From Hydnum rufescens UP504 (Eukaryota > Basidiomycota > Agaricomycetes > Cantharellales > Hydnaceae), in the NCBI GenBank assembly GCA_014904985.1, contig MU128955.1, forward strand, positions 1-64,000: a stretch of DNA of 64,000 nucleotides, in the 5' to 3' direction. Below are positions 11,131 through 22,116 of this stretch, one piece after another. The number at the start of each line of letters is the position of its first letter. Position 1 is the stretch's first letter. Position numbers and translations under genes: made by a program. Under the pieces are notes generated by a model. It was not told the origin of the DNA. It made no database searches and worked only from the letters and a program-made list of their open reading frames with translations.

Positions 11131-11640
11131 CCTCTCCCTTAAAAATAAAGTTCTAATGCACCTATTGCACCAACACGATGCAGAGGTGGCTTATGGCAGT
11201 GATAGGAATTGACACTCAGAGGGGTGTCCCCAGACCTCCTGTTGATCAGGATGGAATGTGCTCAAGTCACTGTCCACTCAGAGGTGGACAGTGACCTTGT
11301 GCAACATTTCCTAAGGCAGCAGCTATGGGGATTGATGCTGGATCAGTAAAAATAAAAAGATAGTGCAAAAGAGCTGCACTAGGCAGCTCTTTTGGCACCA
11401 ATGTATATACTAGGTAGCATATACTCACCTTACTGCCACAGCCCAGGTGTTCCAGGGTGTGGTGTTGAGTTGGGGAATAAGGGTGGTGGTGAGTTGCAAG
11501 GAAAGGGCACAGTGGCTGTGCCCTTTCCTCACAACTCACCAGCCCAGGGCAACTACTTTGACCCTTCAAGGCCCCATTTTAATGTATGAAACCCCCCCCT
11601 TGAAGGGTCTGGAGATATCAGGTTATTACCTACTATGAGA
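11131..11640. other. Spacer containing one hairpin intron-like segment
   Basis: No gene apart from the intron-like segment at 11338-11428 listed separately. Confidence 0.4.
11338..11428 (-). other. Hairpin intron-like segment (91 nt)
   Basis: On the minus strand: donor AAG|GTGAGT (start at 11428) and acceptor GATCCAG (end at 11338). Inside is an 11-bp stem, AAAAGAGCTGC/GCAGCTCTTTT, around 11368-11394. It has the same layout as the hairpin introns near 21-22, 50 and 57-58 kb. No flanking coding frame is clear here. Confidence 0.45.
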
Positions 11641-11918
11641 TGCACATTACATATGATGGGGGATCCAGATCACCTACTAGAAAAAGCATAATCACCTGCT
11701 ACAAAAAGTGGATCACCTACCACACAAAGCATTTCACCTACTACAAGAAATGAAACACCTACAAAAAATGAATTACCTACTCAAAAGCATGTTACCTGCT
11801 ACCAAATGCATTACCTGCAACCAGCTACATATTACATACTACCAACAATGTATTACCTGCTACCAACCACATATTTCCTGCTACCAAACATTACCTACTA
11901 CCAAAAGCACATCACCCA
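11640..11918. repeat. ACCTGCTACCAA minisatellite, left part
   Basis: Degenerate units of about 20-25 bp with core ACCTRCTACCAAAARCA. The same repeat resumes after 12660 and continues weakly to about 13150, so the element at 11927-12651 split it. Confidence 0.65.
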
Positions 11919-11926
11919 CTCCCAAG

Positions 11927-12651
11927 TATGGTTGCTGAAGTTAGGTTACAAACCTGGAAAACCTGAGTTCGAACCTGAACCTGACCCAAGTCAGGTTCCA
12001 TTGGGGTCAGGTTTCATGTAATTTTCCTCAGGTCAGGTTCAGGTTTTGGGCCCCCATGTTTTCAGGTTCAGGTTAGGTTCAGGTTTAACCCAGGTTCAAA
12101 CCTGAAATCATGAGCCCCTTCAGACATGAGAAATATCTGAGCTCAACACTGATTTTAACCATAATCCAGAATGAGTCATTAATTCTGGCAAGTTCCAGAA
12201 TTATGTAAGCAGGTTTTTGGGTGGAGAAATAGGTTACTTTGAAGTGAAGTTAAACATAAAACCTCATACAAAGTTTATATTGACTATACATACACTATGT
12301 ATAGTCAATATAAACTGTTCATGAGGTTTTATGCATAACTTCACTTCAAAGTAACATATTTCTCCACCAAGGAACCTGCTTACATAATTCTGGAACTTGC
12401 CAGAATTGATGACTCATTCTGGATTATGGTTAAAATCAGTGTTGAGCTCAGATATTTCTCCTGTCCGAAGGGGCTCATGATTTCAGGTTTGAACCTTGGT
12501 TAAACCTGAACCTAACCTGAACCTAACCTAAGATAGGTTTTCTTCAGGTTAGGTTCAGGTTTTGCCAATTGAGAAGATTCAGGTTTTGGTTAAGTTCAGG
12601 TTTTGCCCAAATGGGGCAAAACCTGACCTGAACCTGACTTTGGCAACCATA
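11927..12651. mobile_element. hAT-like foldback MITE, 725 bp, 8-bp TSD
   Basis: An almost complete palindrome centred at 12294 (GACTATACATA, 3-nt spacer, TATGTATAGTC). The two arms match over about 350 bp, with indels in the outer parts. The termini are TATGGTTGC...GCAACCATA. Both sides carry the identical octamer CTCCCAAG (11919-11926 and 12652-12659). An 8-bp duplication and many subterminal copies of CAGGTTCAGGTT-like motifs are features of hAT-superfamily non-autonomous elements. No transposase is encoded. It sits inside the minisatellite. Confidence 0.85.
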
Positions 12652-12659
12652 CTCCCAAG

Positions 12660-13150
12660 AGCATATTACCTGATACCAAACACATATCACCTACTACCAA
12701 ATACATGTTACCAACTACCAAGGGCATATCACCTGCTACCAAAAACATATCACTGGCTATAAAAAATGGATTATCTACCTGCAATCCTTTTAGTCCAAAG
12801 GAACAATGATACAGAGAGGCTAGTGAATGGAGTAGTCAGCAGTCAGCAAAGCTCACATCTGCTTCTGTAGGCTGAGAAAAACTCCAACAGTGATGTTCAT
12901 GTTGACTGATGTGTGAGACTCCCCCCTTTTCCCCCCCCACCCACACAGTCAGTCAGATCTGTTGTTCTCATAGACTGAGATCTGTGATGCCATTGCATCA
13001 CAATCTCTCACACACATGTGCCAGGAAATACTACCAATAATAGAGATAGTGAGACTTGCTAGCACAGAATACAGATCACCTAATACAGAATGTGGATCAC
13101 CTGATGTATGTCACCAGCTACAGGACCCATATCACTTACTGCAGGATCTG
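12660..13150. repeat. ACCTGCTACCAA minisatellite, right part
   Basis: Same units as 11640-11918, clear to about 12790 and degenerate afterwards (ATCACCTGATG and similar to about 13150). Confidence 0.5.
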
Positions 13151-13436
13151 TGTAACACCTGCTATGGTTAGATAATCTCTCGCTTGTGGTCACAGCTAGG
13201 TGGGTTGAAGGAACCAGGTTGAATGGCCTGGAGCCTTGGAGTGTGGAATGTAGGCTACACAACTGAAAGACCCAATTGCAGCCAAAGGTGCAACCAAGTT
13301 GTGTAGACCCAACAAACCCACCTAGCAACAGACAACATGGAAGCTGATGATTTGAGGGGAATGTCCACATAACACAAATACAGACAAGGCCAATGTACAA
13401 AAAACAAGGAAAGGGAATCATATAGATATTGACAAG

Positions 13437-14513
13437 TCACCCATTCCCCTGTAGCTGCCAATGAAAGTGCCCATCCAGGTCTGAGATACCCTTGGATAAC
13501 ACTTCATCTGTCTTCCATAAGTAATGCTCAAAGGCATCTGACTTCCAATGCCCCTGGATTTTGAGCAGGTCAATAGAAAGGCCCCACCAAAGGTGCTCAG
13601 TTGCACCACCAATCCAGACACTGTGGCCATATACAGCAGGGAGTCCAGCATGTGTGAAAACTTCAGCACACTGTGTATTGAAAGCCATCTTTGTCATGGG
13701 GAGACACCCTGAAGTAGTTCTGCACACAAAAGGTGGGGTGATGGGGCAAACCTGCATTGGAAAGCAAATGATGTTCCATGGCCAAGACAGGGCAGCTGCC
13801 ATGGGATATGGCAGTAATGCAGATGTCAGCCCAAGAAACTTTGTGGTCTTGGTCCTGGGGACATGGAACTTTGCAGAGCATGTGGGGGTTGGGCCAGAAA
13901 CCAGATATGTGACACCAGGAGCCTGGGAGACATGGATTGTGGCATCAAAGGATGTTACACTGGGCACTGTTAGCTCACCCAGGTGACAGACCCCCCAGAA
14001 GGCACAGGTGGCAACTGCAAACACTGCAGAATAAAAGGTATTGTTGAAGTCCAAGTGATTCCATAGGGCAAGGAGATGCACTGGCAAGTCAGGTGGCCTG
14101 GGGGGCAGGGAGGGGGAAGAGGGAAGTGAGGAAGTGGCAGCATGGCACACTTTCAGAAGAAAGGGGTCATTGCCATGCCATATCTGGCCATTAATTTCAT
14201 GCCAATGACACAATACACTCATGGCATTGTTGATTTTTGATGTGCTAGAAGTGGAAATGGAGGTGAGAAAGAGGGCAAGAGTGTGGGAAGGGGCAGGCAA
14301 GTGGTCATCTTCTGGAATGCCCTGGCTATCACACCATGGTTGCCAGTGTGCAAGGCCAGACCCATAGGTGGAAAGGGTCTGGGGGGAGAGAGTTCTCAAG
14401 CAAGGATTCCAGTGAGGCTCTGTCAGCAAGAGCTGCTCATGAGAAAAGAGCCTGGTGATGAGCATGAGCTGCAGGAGAGGTCCAAAAGGCAATGTGATCT
14501 TGCCCTTGGACAT
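13437..14513 (-). pseudogene. DIRS-type tyrosine recombinase, catalytic arginines lost
   Basis: A 358-codon open frame resembling the tyrosine recombinase of basidiomycete DIRS-order retrotransposons. The N-terminal SAM-like helical part (LSPQTLSTYGSGLAHWQPWC, SISTSSTSKINNAMSVLCHW) precedes the catalytic part. The first-Arg motif, usually R-x-GEL, reads FWGVCHLGELTV with His (codon 13983-13985). The H-x-x-R motif reads GHSVWIGGATE with Trp in place of Arg (codon 13614-13616). GHWKSDAFEHYL keeps the last His/Trp position and the Tyr nucleophile. Both Arg losses fit CGC-to-CAC and CGG-to-TGG, so the enzyme should be inactive although the frame is open. It lies downstream of the RNase H fragment, as in DIRS elements. 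Confidence 0.8.
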
Positions 14514-14683
14514 GGGGTTGGTAGGGATGGGGGGTTAAGGGAGGAGCTGTTGTCCATGGTTTTCAACCTTTGGGCTGCAAAACAAGTCATGGGTAAAGTT
14601 CATCAGGCATAGTGGTTGGCTGGGCCATAGGACTGTCTTGGTTTGTGGAGGCACCAGAAGGAGCTGGTGCTTTCTTCCTGACA

Positions 14684-15196
14684 TTAAACATCTTGGATAA
14701 AAGGGGATAAAACTTCTGGCATGCAGAAGATGTGAGGGAGGCACAGGGAATCAGGTGGCAGCACCCCACATGAGGCTGCATCAGCAACATTCCTGTAGGA
14801 TTCAACATACTCAGGCACAATGTCAAAATTGGCCTGCCATGTAATGGCAGACATGTGGTTAATGGACTCATTGATGAAGATATTCTGACTGCAACCATGA
14901 AGGAACTGGCCAATGGAGCCTTGGTTGTCACTGTGGACCAGCACACAGACATCATGGAAGCCCCAAGAAGCAACCTCCATTATTGAAAACTCTAATGCAA
15001 TGCTCTCAGCCCAGCCAATATGATGGCACACCTCATCATTGGTATAGAAATAATATGTGACCACCCAAACAGGAGGATCACCCTGTCCCAGCATTGCTAT
15101 ATCCAAGACATTTGTGAGCAATACAGGATGGCAGATGCAAATACTGTACATGCCCCCCTGGACCCCAACACCCCCTATCAGTGACCCAATCCCCAC
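14684..15196 (-). pseudogene. DIRS-type RNase H fragment
   Basis: The product includes WAESIALEFSIMEVASWGF, then VCVLVHSDNQGSIGQFLHGC and FDIVPEYVESYRNVADAASC. This pattern (E, then DN, then late D in YVES..N.AD..S.G) is that of the RNase H domain between reverse transcriptase and recombinase in DIRS-like elements. The reverse transcriptase is absent: the element is cut at about 15180, where a copia fragment on the other strand begins. With the recombinase it forms one truncated minus-strand element. Confidence 0.7.
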
Positions 15197-15933
15197 AAGA
15201 TGACACCAAACACATGGAAATGAAATCCATTCCTTACCAAAATATCACAGGCTCCCTACTTTATGCAGCCATGGCCACCCGCCCTGACATTGCTTATGCA
15301 GTTGGATCAGTCTGCCGATTCAACTCCAACTATGGCCATACACATTGGCTTGCTGCCAAATGTGTCCTACACTACCTCAAAGGGACACAATACCTATCCA
15401 TTATATACAATGGAAGCCTCAACAATGATTTATCAGCAATCACCCATGGCTTCAGTGATGCAGACTGGGCCAGCGATATCAACTAATGGAAATCCACAAG
15501 TGGATACATATTCATGATTGCTGGAGCCGCAGTCACATGGAGCAGCAAGGCCCAGACCTCACCGGCACTCTCATCCACAGAAGCAGAATACATTAGTTCA
15601 ACATGCATGGCACAGGAAGCTATATGGCTACAAGGCATGCTTACCAACCTCGGATCTGAGCCCACCCAGCCCACCACCATCTGGTGTGACAATCAAAGTG
15701 CCATAGCACTTGCCACCAATGCAACTGATACCAGTACATGCATGAAACACATTGACATATGACATCATTTCATCTGCCATGCTATAGCCACAAAATATGT
15801 TCAAATCAAGTGGTGTCCCATGGAAGACCAAGCCACAGACATACTTACCAAAGCACTGCCACACATAAAACACAAAAACTTTGTCCAATCACTAGGCATG
15901 GCCCCTATATTGCAGGGGGGTGTTGAGATGTGA
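15181..15933 (+). pseudogene. Ty1/copia reverse transcriptase end and RNase H
   Basis: Classic copia C-terminus: YQNITGSLLYAAMATRPDIA, FSDADWASD, STSGYIFMIAGAAVTWSSKA, SSTEAEYISSTCMAQEAIWL, WCDNQSAIALA, KHIDI(stop)HHFI, then DILTKALPHIKHKNFVQSLG and a stop at 15931-15933. TAA at 15484-15486 and TGA at 15760-15762 break it; the latter stands where the family has Arg (HIDIR). The 5' two-thirds of pol are missing. A G-run at about 15914-15920 is the polypurine tract. Confidence 0.9.
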
Positions 15934-16214
15934 CAGGGTGCCACAAACCAATCTGGTACATGCTGGAACAGAGTGTAATATAGTGTATTAGGTAATTAAG
16001 TTAGGACTCAAAAGTCATGTATATACAGCAGATTCCACAGAATCAAAGTTAACTTTTGCCTGGATCTTCGTCACTCAGTGAGAAACTGTGAACCTTGTCT
16101 CAGTCTCTGCTTCTTCTATATGGCTGTCCTGCTGGCCCCTAGCAGCCATTAATAGCTAGCCCCAGCCTTCTGTCTGGGCTTCCTGGTAGTTGGGCTCCCC
16201 TACAACTCCTAGGA
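15921..16214 (+). repeat. Copia 3' LTR (right end uncertain)
   Basis: Begins TGTTGAGATG directly after the polypurine tract. The end is placed tentatively at CTAGGACA near 16214 because no partner LTR exists in the window. Confidence 0.5.
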
Positions 16215-16700
16215 CAGTGAGTAGGATAGCCCTCCCCTCTCACTGACCCCCACTCTCTCCTTAGGTAGTGACTGTGCCACTTGGCCAGTCACTACTTTAC
16301 TATCTTTCACCATGACTCCCATTCCCTCGCACCCTTTTCTCCTGTGCTCAGGGCAAAGCCAGTGCTTAGCCCTGTGTGCAGCTCCTCCACCCAAAGCCAG
16401 TGCTAAGGGTGGTATGATTACCCTTTCACCTTCTTATCCCCTTATCCCCTCCCATCTGGCTCCCAACCTGTCGACTCTGCTTTGTCCAAGTATGACAATG
16501 AGTGTCCTCCTGAATCGGGGAGGCACTTCATTACACAGAGCTTCAGCTTCTTCCCTCAGTTGTCCTTCCCATTTCGGGTGACACTGAGGTAAAGTCGGTT
16601 CCACCACAATACACACTAGACCAGTTACTTATAACTCATGTATCATACAGTACACCTCATTAGGTAATCACAATATAGTTGTCCTTCCCATTTCAGGCAA
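16215..16700. repeat. LTR-element leader fragment with internal direct repeat
   Basis: Resembles 9190-9330 (shared TTGGCCAG...ACTAC and CAAAGCCAGTGCT blocks). The segment TTGTCCTTCCCATTTC occurs near 16560 and again near 16680, about 119 bp apart, each followed by ACACTGAG. Confidence 0.4.
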
Positions 16701-16716
16701 CACTGAGTATGCCTCA

Positions 16717-16977
16717 TTAGTATCTTGTTGCCAGTTGGAATTTGTAAGGTGACTGCCAGGACAACTTTGAGGTCCTTTCATTGGTGGGGGCATAGTGATC
16801 TTGTACCCAGATAATGTACCTTGTCCACCTGATACTTTTTGATAGAATGATTCCTTCAAACAAATTTTCAGGTGTAGGAGAATAGCAAATGGGAGTGGAG
16901 GAATGGATGCCTATGAAAGGATCATCATCAATGTGATTGAAATGGTGATAGACAAGTGAAATTTGCTGGATTGGCAT
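16717..16977 (-). CDS. Block D, copy 2: unknown ORF
   Basis: Starts MPIQQISLVYHHFNHIDDDP. It continues past the end of the copy-1 ORF (VQDHYAPTNERTSKLSWQSP). Possibly the last exon of the unit's gene. Family unknown. Confidence 0.4.
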   Translation of the reverse strand: MPIQQISLVYHHFNHIDDDPFIGIHSSTPICYSPTPENLFEGIILSKSIRWTRYIIWVQDHYAPTNERTSKLSWQSPYKFQLATRY

Positions 16978-17161
16978 GGCTGGGGCTGATGCTGATAAAG
17001 TCTGTGTTTGATAAGCCTTTTATAACTATTTCTTTAATGGCCTCATGACTCTTTCCTTATGCATCAAATTTGTCCTGAAAATCAGTGTTCTTCCTGCAAA
17101 CTCTTTTTAGGAAAAGGAGGGGGAAACAGGAGAAGATGCAATTCAAACACATGAATAGATT

Positions 17162-17512
17162 CTATGCATCAAAGGGATCATGGGTGAAGAAGGGATGGAT
17201 ACAAGCTTCCCTTTCAGGGGCATTCTGGACTGCAATCCCTAATCTAACTTTGACTTTAAAGTTGGGACTCTCAGGTACCACAGTTTTAACCATCCTCCAG
17301 TTTAGATATGCCCTGGTAAACTTCCTCTCCTTGGCAAGTTGATCTGGACAAAACCATCCTGGTTTTCCAGCCTGGGACAAAAGATAAAATGATGTCTCAT
17401 CCTCTACAAGAAGGAATACCTCAATGAACTTCTTGGTTCCTGATACTTCTTTTGATATATCATTTTTAAAGACCCTGGAAGACTTGAAGGAGTGATCATA
17501 CTGTCTGTGCAT
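17162..17512 (-). CDS. Block C, copy 2: unknown ORF, open through the copy-1 stop
   Basis: Reads GTKKFIEVFLLVEDETSFYL, GKPGWFCPDQLAKERKFTRA, then VVPESPNFKVKVRLGIAVQN and ends HPFFTHDPFDA. It supports the copy-1 frame beyond 5980. Its original start (the MDPT equivalent near 17549) is out of frame owing to an indel. Function unknown. Confidence 0.45.
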   Translation of the reverse strand: MHRQYDHSFKSSRVFKNDISKEVSGTKKFIEVFLLVEDETSFYLLSQAGKPGWFCPDQLAKERKFTRAYLNWRMVKTVVPESPNFKVKVRLGIAVQNAPEREACIHPFFTHDPFDA

Positions 17513-17837
17513 TTTTTAACAGCTGGGACAATAGTAGGGTCCATTGGAAATAAAAGGAAAAATGGTGATGGAATCTGAGAGAGAGATGAGAAGAGAGAAA
17601 GAAAGTGGAGAGAAGGAACTTAAATGAACTAAGAGGGATGAGGAGAATGGGGTTCTGGAATAATTTTTGCTGTCCTTTTATCCTCAACCTGAGTTTGACT
17701 TTGTTGTTGTTCTTGCCTAATTCTTGGTTGAACTTCGGGTTAATGATTTCCTTTATTTGTTTTACTTCTGGCAGCTGTCATTCCCTTGTGGATTATTTTT
17801 AAATTCAAATCCAATCCTTTTCTTTTATTTCCATTTT

Positions 17838-18323
17838 TCAGCATATGAATTGCATTTGAAAAGAGAAACAGCTATCTGGTTTCAGATCCTTTGAATCAGA
17901 GATGATGAAGGAAATTACACATAGAACATCTGACAGATCTCCAGTGAAGTGGGTTTGTGATGGAATAAATGAGAGACATGAAGGGTGAGATGGGTGGGAA
18001 AGGAAAATCCTTGGGATCCAAGATTGATGATAGGAGAATGTTCCCAAGCAAAAAATCAATGTGTTGGTAATCAATGGGGAGTAGGATCATAACAAAGGCA
18101 AATTGTATTCATCCACAGATTTGATGTAGGCTTGAAAAATGAAGGGGATGCCTCTGGGAATATATGTCACCATCAATCCACTTGTGTCCTCTACTCCAAG
18201 GTGGAAAATGACCTTGCCAAACCCCTTTCACTCAATAAATTGAAGGGACAGATCAAATACATCATCAGGATATTTGTAATGTGGGTAACATCCTTCAGGA
18301 TATGAGAATTTAATTGCAGACAT
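17838..18323 (-). pseudogene. Block B, copy 2: broken
   Basis: ATG at 18323 reads MSAIKFSYPEG, then VFDLSLQFIE followed by a stop, and GVEDTSGLMVTYIPRG in line with copy 1. Several stops make it a pseudogene. Confidence 0.5.
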
Positions 18324-18503
18324 GGCATGTGATAATAAAATGATCTTAGGGAATTATACATAATTCAATGATCCTTAAATCACTTTCTGGAAGCCAGCAT
18401 TTAATTTCTTGGGATGGGGACTTAATTAGATACCTGAGCTTTGGTGATCACTTGTAATTTTTTATTCCAGGGTGCATTCAATCACAAGATGTTTGTATTT
18501 AAA

Positions 18504-18740
18504 TCATGGTGATTCAATTTCAATTTCTGGATTTGACTTGGCTTTCAGGGTTGGAAACACATGATATTCTTCAGCAAGGAGGGGCTGAGAAATCACATGA
18601 AAAGAAGGGTGGGGACATTGAGTCAGATTGATCCCTCCAAATACAGTAAGACCCAGTATAATCTCAGCCACAAACATAGGGCCTTCTGGATACATGCTGC
18701 AATAATGAATTCCATCAATTTGGGCCATGAAAAAAACCAT
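18504..18740 (-). pseudogene. Block A, copy 2
   Basis: Reads IDGIHYCSMYPEGPMFVAEI and LGLTVFGGINLTQC, matching copy 1. The putative intron is retained in the open frame here and then reads EEYHVFPTLKAKSN. Unknown family. Confidence 0.4.
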
Positions 18741-18975
18741 GGGATCATGTTTGTCTGGTAAACTGTGCCAAAATCACCTAGTCACACTGAAAAGTAGGGT
18801 AAATTCCAATCTGTTGTATACATGCACATGGCAATGCAAACTGCATGGGGAACTTCAAGCAGGTTCAATTCATCAGACATTTGCCTAATTGAGAAGGAAT
18901 TTAGAATCCACCCAACAATATTCATTCTTGGCTTACAAGTAATGTGGAATTCAAGGTATGTCTATGGCTATTTTT

Positions 18976-20480
18976 CTTGTTGTTTAGGCAAGGAATGAGG
19001 TTACACTAAGCTAATTGGTCCCACTGTCATGTGCACCCACAGTTTTCATCCTTGCAAGTGCACTTGCAGCCTTTTGGTAGTTCTGTATCTCTGTGAGTTC
19101 TTTTCATCTTGCTGATGGGGATATGGTTTGGATCCTACTAATAGGTTTTTGCTCACTCACTGCCTCACATTGCTTGTGTGTCAGCTTCATGCCATCCTCA
19201 TGCTGCTGTGGGTCCTAAGTGGTGCTCCACCTCAGATTCTTTTGAGATGTATAACCTTCTGCTGAATTAATAGTTTTTCTCTTGTTCTCTTCAGTACACT
19301 ACACTTAGTGTCCCATTTATTTTTTTGTCCACCCTCTTGCCTCCCTTACTCTGCCTTTTCCTTTTTTCCCTTTCATCTTTGTACACTACCAGTCCATCAC
19401 CACAAAATTTGAGGCCCTCTTTCAGGGGTTGTTGACCTGCTACCTCTCAGTGCATCAAAGTGAGAACTATCCCTGTAAGGACCACCAGTTATAGAAGAAG
19501 GGTTGGGAGCTCTAATGACTGTCAAATCAAACTCTGGCTCAGCCAGTGTGTAGATGGGAGACAGTATTTCTGTTGTTATTCAATGGGCTGGTTTGCTCTG
19601 ATGGTTGATCACTCTCTAACAAGATGTGTATGGTATTCAGCAGAGGATAATATTGTGATATGGACTAGCTATAGTCAATGATATGTTGTGAGATGCTTGT
19701 GAAAGACTTATATGTGTTGCATTGGATCATTTACTGATATTTGTGTGTACCTACTTGTGTCCTCCTGGTCAAAATGTGGATTTCAAGAGAGTTCTAGACT
19801 AGTATATCCTTGATTTAGTGTGTTAATGTGTTTCTTTCTTCTTCCTGACTTGACTTCATTATTGCTCCTTGGATGTCCAACAACTCTAACCTTAGGTCCT
19901 GCAACTATCCTTGGCTTAGTATTTCACATAGAGGGCTTCCAGTGACTTAGTCTTAACAACCTTGTATATGACTTAGCTCCAGATGGCTTTATATTAGTAC
20001 TTTCTTCAGATGCAAGCAGATTTGTAGACAGTAGTTTATTTCCAGTAGTCAGGAGATGGGGGGATACAGAAAAATCTACCAGCTTTTATACCTTTCCAAG
20101 GTGGCTGTGTCTAAAGAGAAATGACTCACTCATATGTGAGTCATATGTGAGAACAAAAGAGAGAATGAAGGTGTGAGTCATATGTGAGTCATTCATAAAC
20201 AGAACAATAGGGTTGTGAAGGAAGCTATTATCTTGGTTTGTGTGAAGTTCTGGGAGTCATTTATGGTAATGGGAGATGAAATCAAAGGATATTTACAAGT
20301 TTGTGGAGATTAATTTGTCTATAGTCCAGTGGTTAAGATGTTTTTGTCACTGGTCAATAATAGAAACAAGGTGCATGGGGTTGGATTCAATGTGGAGACT
20401 GCAGTTTACATTCATTATAGGCATCCTTGGTATCATTCAATGCAGATTCTCAACAGCTTTCTGGGTGTAATAATTCTGAG
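18976..20480. other. No gene recognised
   Basis: CpG-poor, T-rich sequence with scattered short ORFs. A palindromic cluster of TCATATGTGAGTCATATGTG occurs near 20130-20190. Confidence 0.4.
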
Positions 20481-20840
20481 CAGATCAAATATGAATTGAC
20501 AGAGCGATTCATAAAATACTAGGTGTTGATTTTCACAGTAATATCATTCTGGAGAGTGCAGTTTTGATCTGGTCTTGGCATGCTAGTACCATTTGATGCA
20601 GAGTTTTAATGGCTTTTTGGAAAATATAATTTCAAGTGGATTGGATGTAAACTGATAGAGAAATTTGTAAAATACTGTGGAATGCAGACTTCCACAGTAA
20701 TATTGATCTGGAGAGTGCAGTTTTGATCCATTTGACTTGATGTTGATATCATTTGAAAGATGTGATTCATAGCTTTCTAAGCATTGTATGGGCAAGCATT
20801 TCTGATCAAAACTGATGGAGTAATCAAATGAATTCTGTTT
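20480..20840. repeat. Core fragment of the long LTR-like repeat family
   Basis: Contains GAGAGTGCAGTTTTGATC, TGTGATTCATAGCTTTCT and GATCAAAACTGATGGAG, all shared with 25593-26929 and 62195-63018. The first block is repeated near 20555 and 20711. Confidence 0.5.
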
Positions 20841-21308
20841 TCATGCATACCCATAATTAATTTGATAATTGGTCACATGATTGTTCCATAGGCTGGGATC
20901 AATAGAAATTCACATTTTCTGATACTGGATGTTTTTATCTTCCACAACAGAACCCCCAGATGAACCACACCCACTTCAGCAGGTGTGGTAATTTTTTTAA
21001 GGTAAGTTTCTTCCTTGTATAAATACAGTTGCACCAAAGGAGCAGCATACACTGCTCCTTTGGCATACCTTTTCTTTTTCTTTTTACTAACATATTATTT
21101 ATTATCCTAGGTTTCATCTGAACCCACAACCCTGCTGAACAAAGATGCAAGAACAGCAGCCCACCTGCAAAACAAACCACCAGCCTAAATGATGACCAGC
21201 CCCCATAAGCAAAACCAAACATGTGACTGCAGTACAACCAAGTACCACACACCCACTGGAAGTGGGTGTGTGGTATTACAAGGTATTTTTTAAATTTCTA
21301 TATGTACA

Positions 21309-22116
21309 TAGACAATCTCCCCTTGATTATGTAACATGCTGTATATAACCTGTGGATCCTGGTGATCAATCCAAGTTCCTGCTCCTGCCCCCATCTGCCT
21401 GAGCCATCTGTTCAACAGGTTATGGGCCATGCTCAGGGCTATAGCAGACCCTGGAAGTCCTCCTTGGAACTCAAGGCACCTGTCTCCCTGACTCTGACCA
21501 GGTCACAGACACCTGCATAGTCAGTCACTCACTCAGTTGGTCATAGGTCCTATAAGTCAATCACTGTATCAGTTTGTGCAGCCATAAGTTTGTGTGGGGC
21601 ATTGGTTTTGCCCCATATTGGTTCATCATAGGTTTTGTGTGGGATGTTGGCTTCACCCCATATTGGTACACTCAGTTTTGTGTGGACATTGGTTTTGTCT
21701 CATATCAGTCCCCCCCCCAGTTATTTTGGTCTACTTGTATCACCCATCATAATGCCCATCATATCATTGTCTGTTATATCACCAAAAGCTTACTACACAT
21801 ACCTGTGACCATAACCCCTATCCCATGATTCATGTGGACTGGTTGCTGCCATCACATGACTCACATCCATCCATCCTGGAAATCCCCATTCCCTCCATTG
21901 CACTTGTGCAGATATTCAGTCATGCAGCAATGCCATGTCACTTCTTTCCCTTTTCAGTGCATTGGGATAGATGTAATCAAGTCTTGATTGAGGAGGTGTG
22001 TTGGAGGTAGACAATCTCCCCTTGATTATGTAATATTCTGTATATAACCTGTGGATCCTGGTGATCAATCTAAGTTCCTGCTCCTGCCCCCATCTACCTA
22101 AGCCATCTGTTCAACA
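21309..22116 (+). mobile_element. TRIM-like miniature LTR retrotransposon, 808 bp
   Basis: Two LTRs of exactly 109 bp (21309-21417 and 22008-22116) differ at 5 positions, four of them transitions. Both start TAGACAATCTCCCC and end CTGTTCAACA. The target duplication GTACA lies at 21304-21308 and 22117-22121. A primer-binding-like GGTTATGGGCC follows the first LTR, and a purine-rich GAGGAGGTGTGTTGGAGG precedes the second. The 590-bp interior has no polymerase, which is typical of terminal-repeat retrotransposons in miniature. It is inserted between donor and hairpin of a predicted intron. The TA start instead of TG is odd. Confidence 0.8.

Larger units (their letters stand above)
16724..18975 (-). 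repeat. Four-ORF block, copy 2 of the inverted dispersed duplication
   Basis: Reverse-complement homologue of 4283-6523, with ORF blocks D, C, B and A met in that order along the plus strand. More CpG-depleted than copy 1 (for example CATAGACATACC against CCAGACATACC contexts). Its block C lacks the stop of copy 1, while its block B is broken. Confidence 0.85.

Noticed and set aside
11708..12021. ORFs rich in Tyr/Leu/Pro near 11.7-12.0 kb
   Set aside because: Explained by the ACCTGCTACCAA minisatellite and the palindromic element.
13561..13986. Plus-strand ORF of 141 codons
   Set aside because: Antisense shadow of the tyrosine recombinase.
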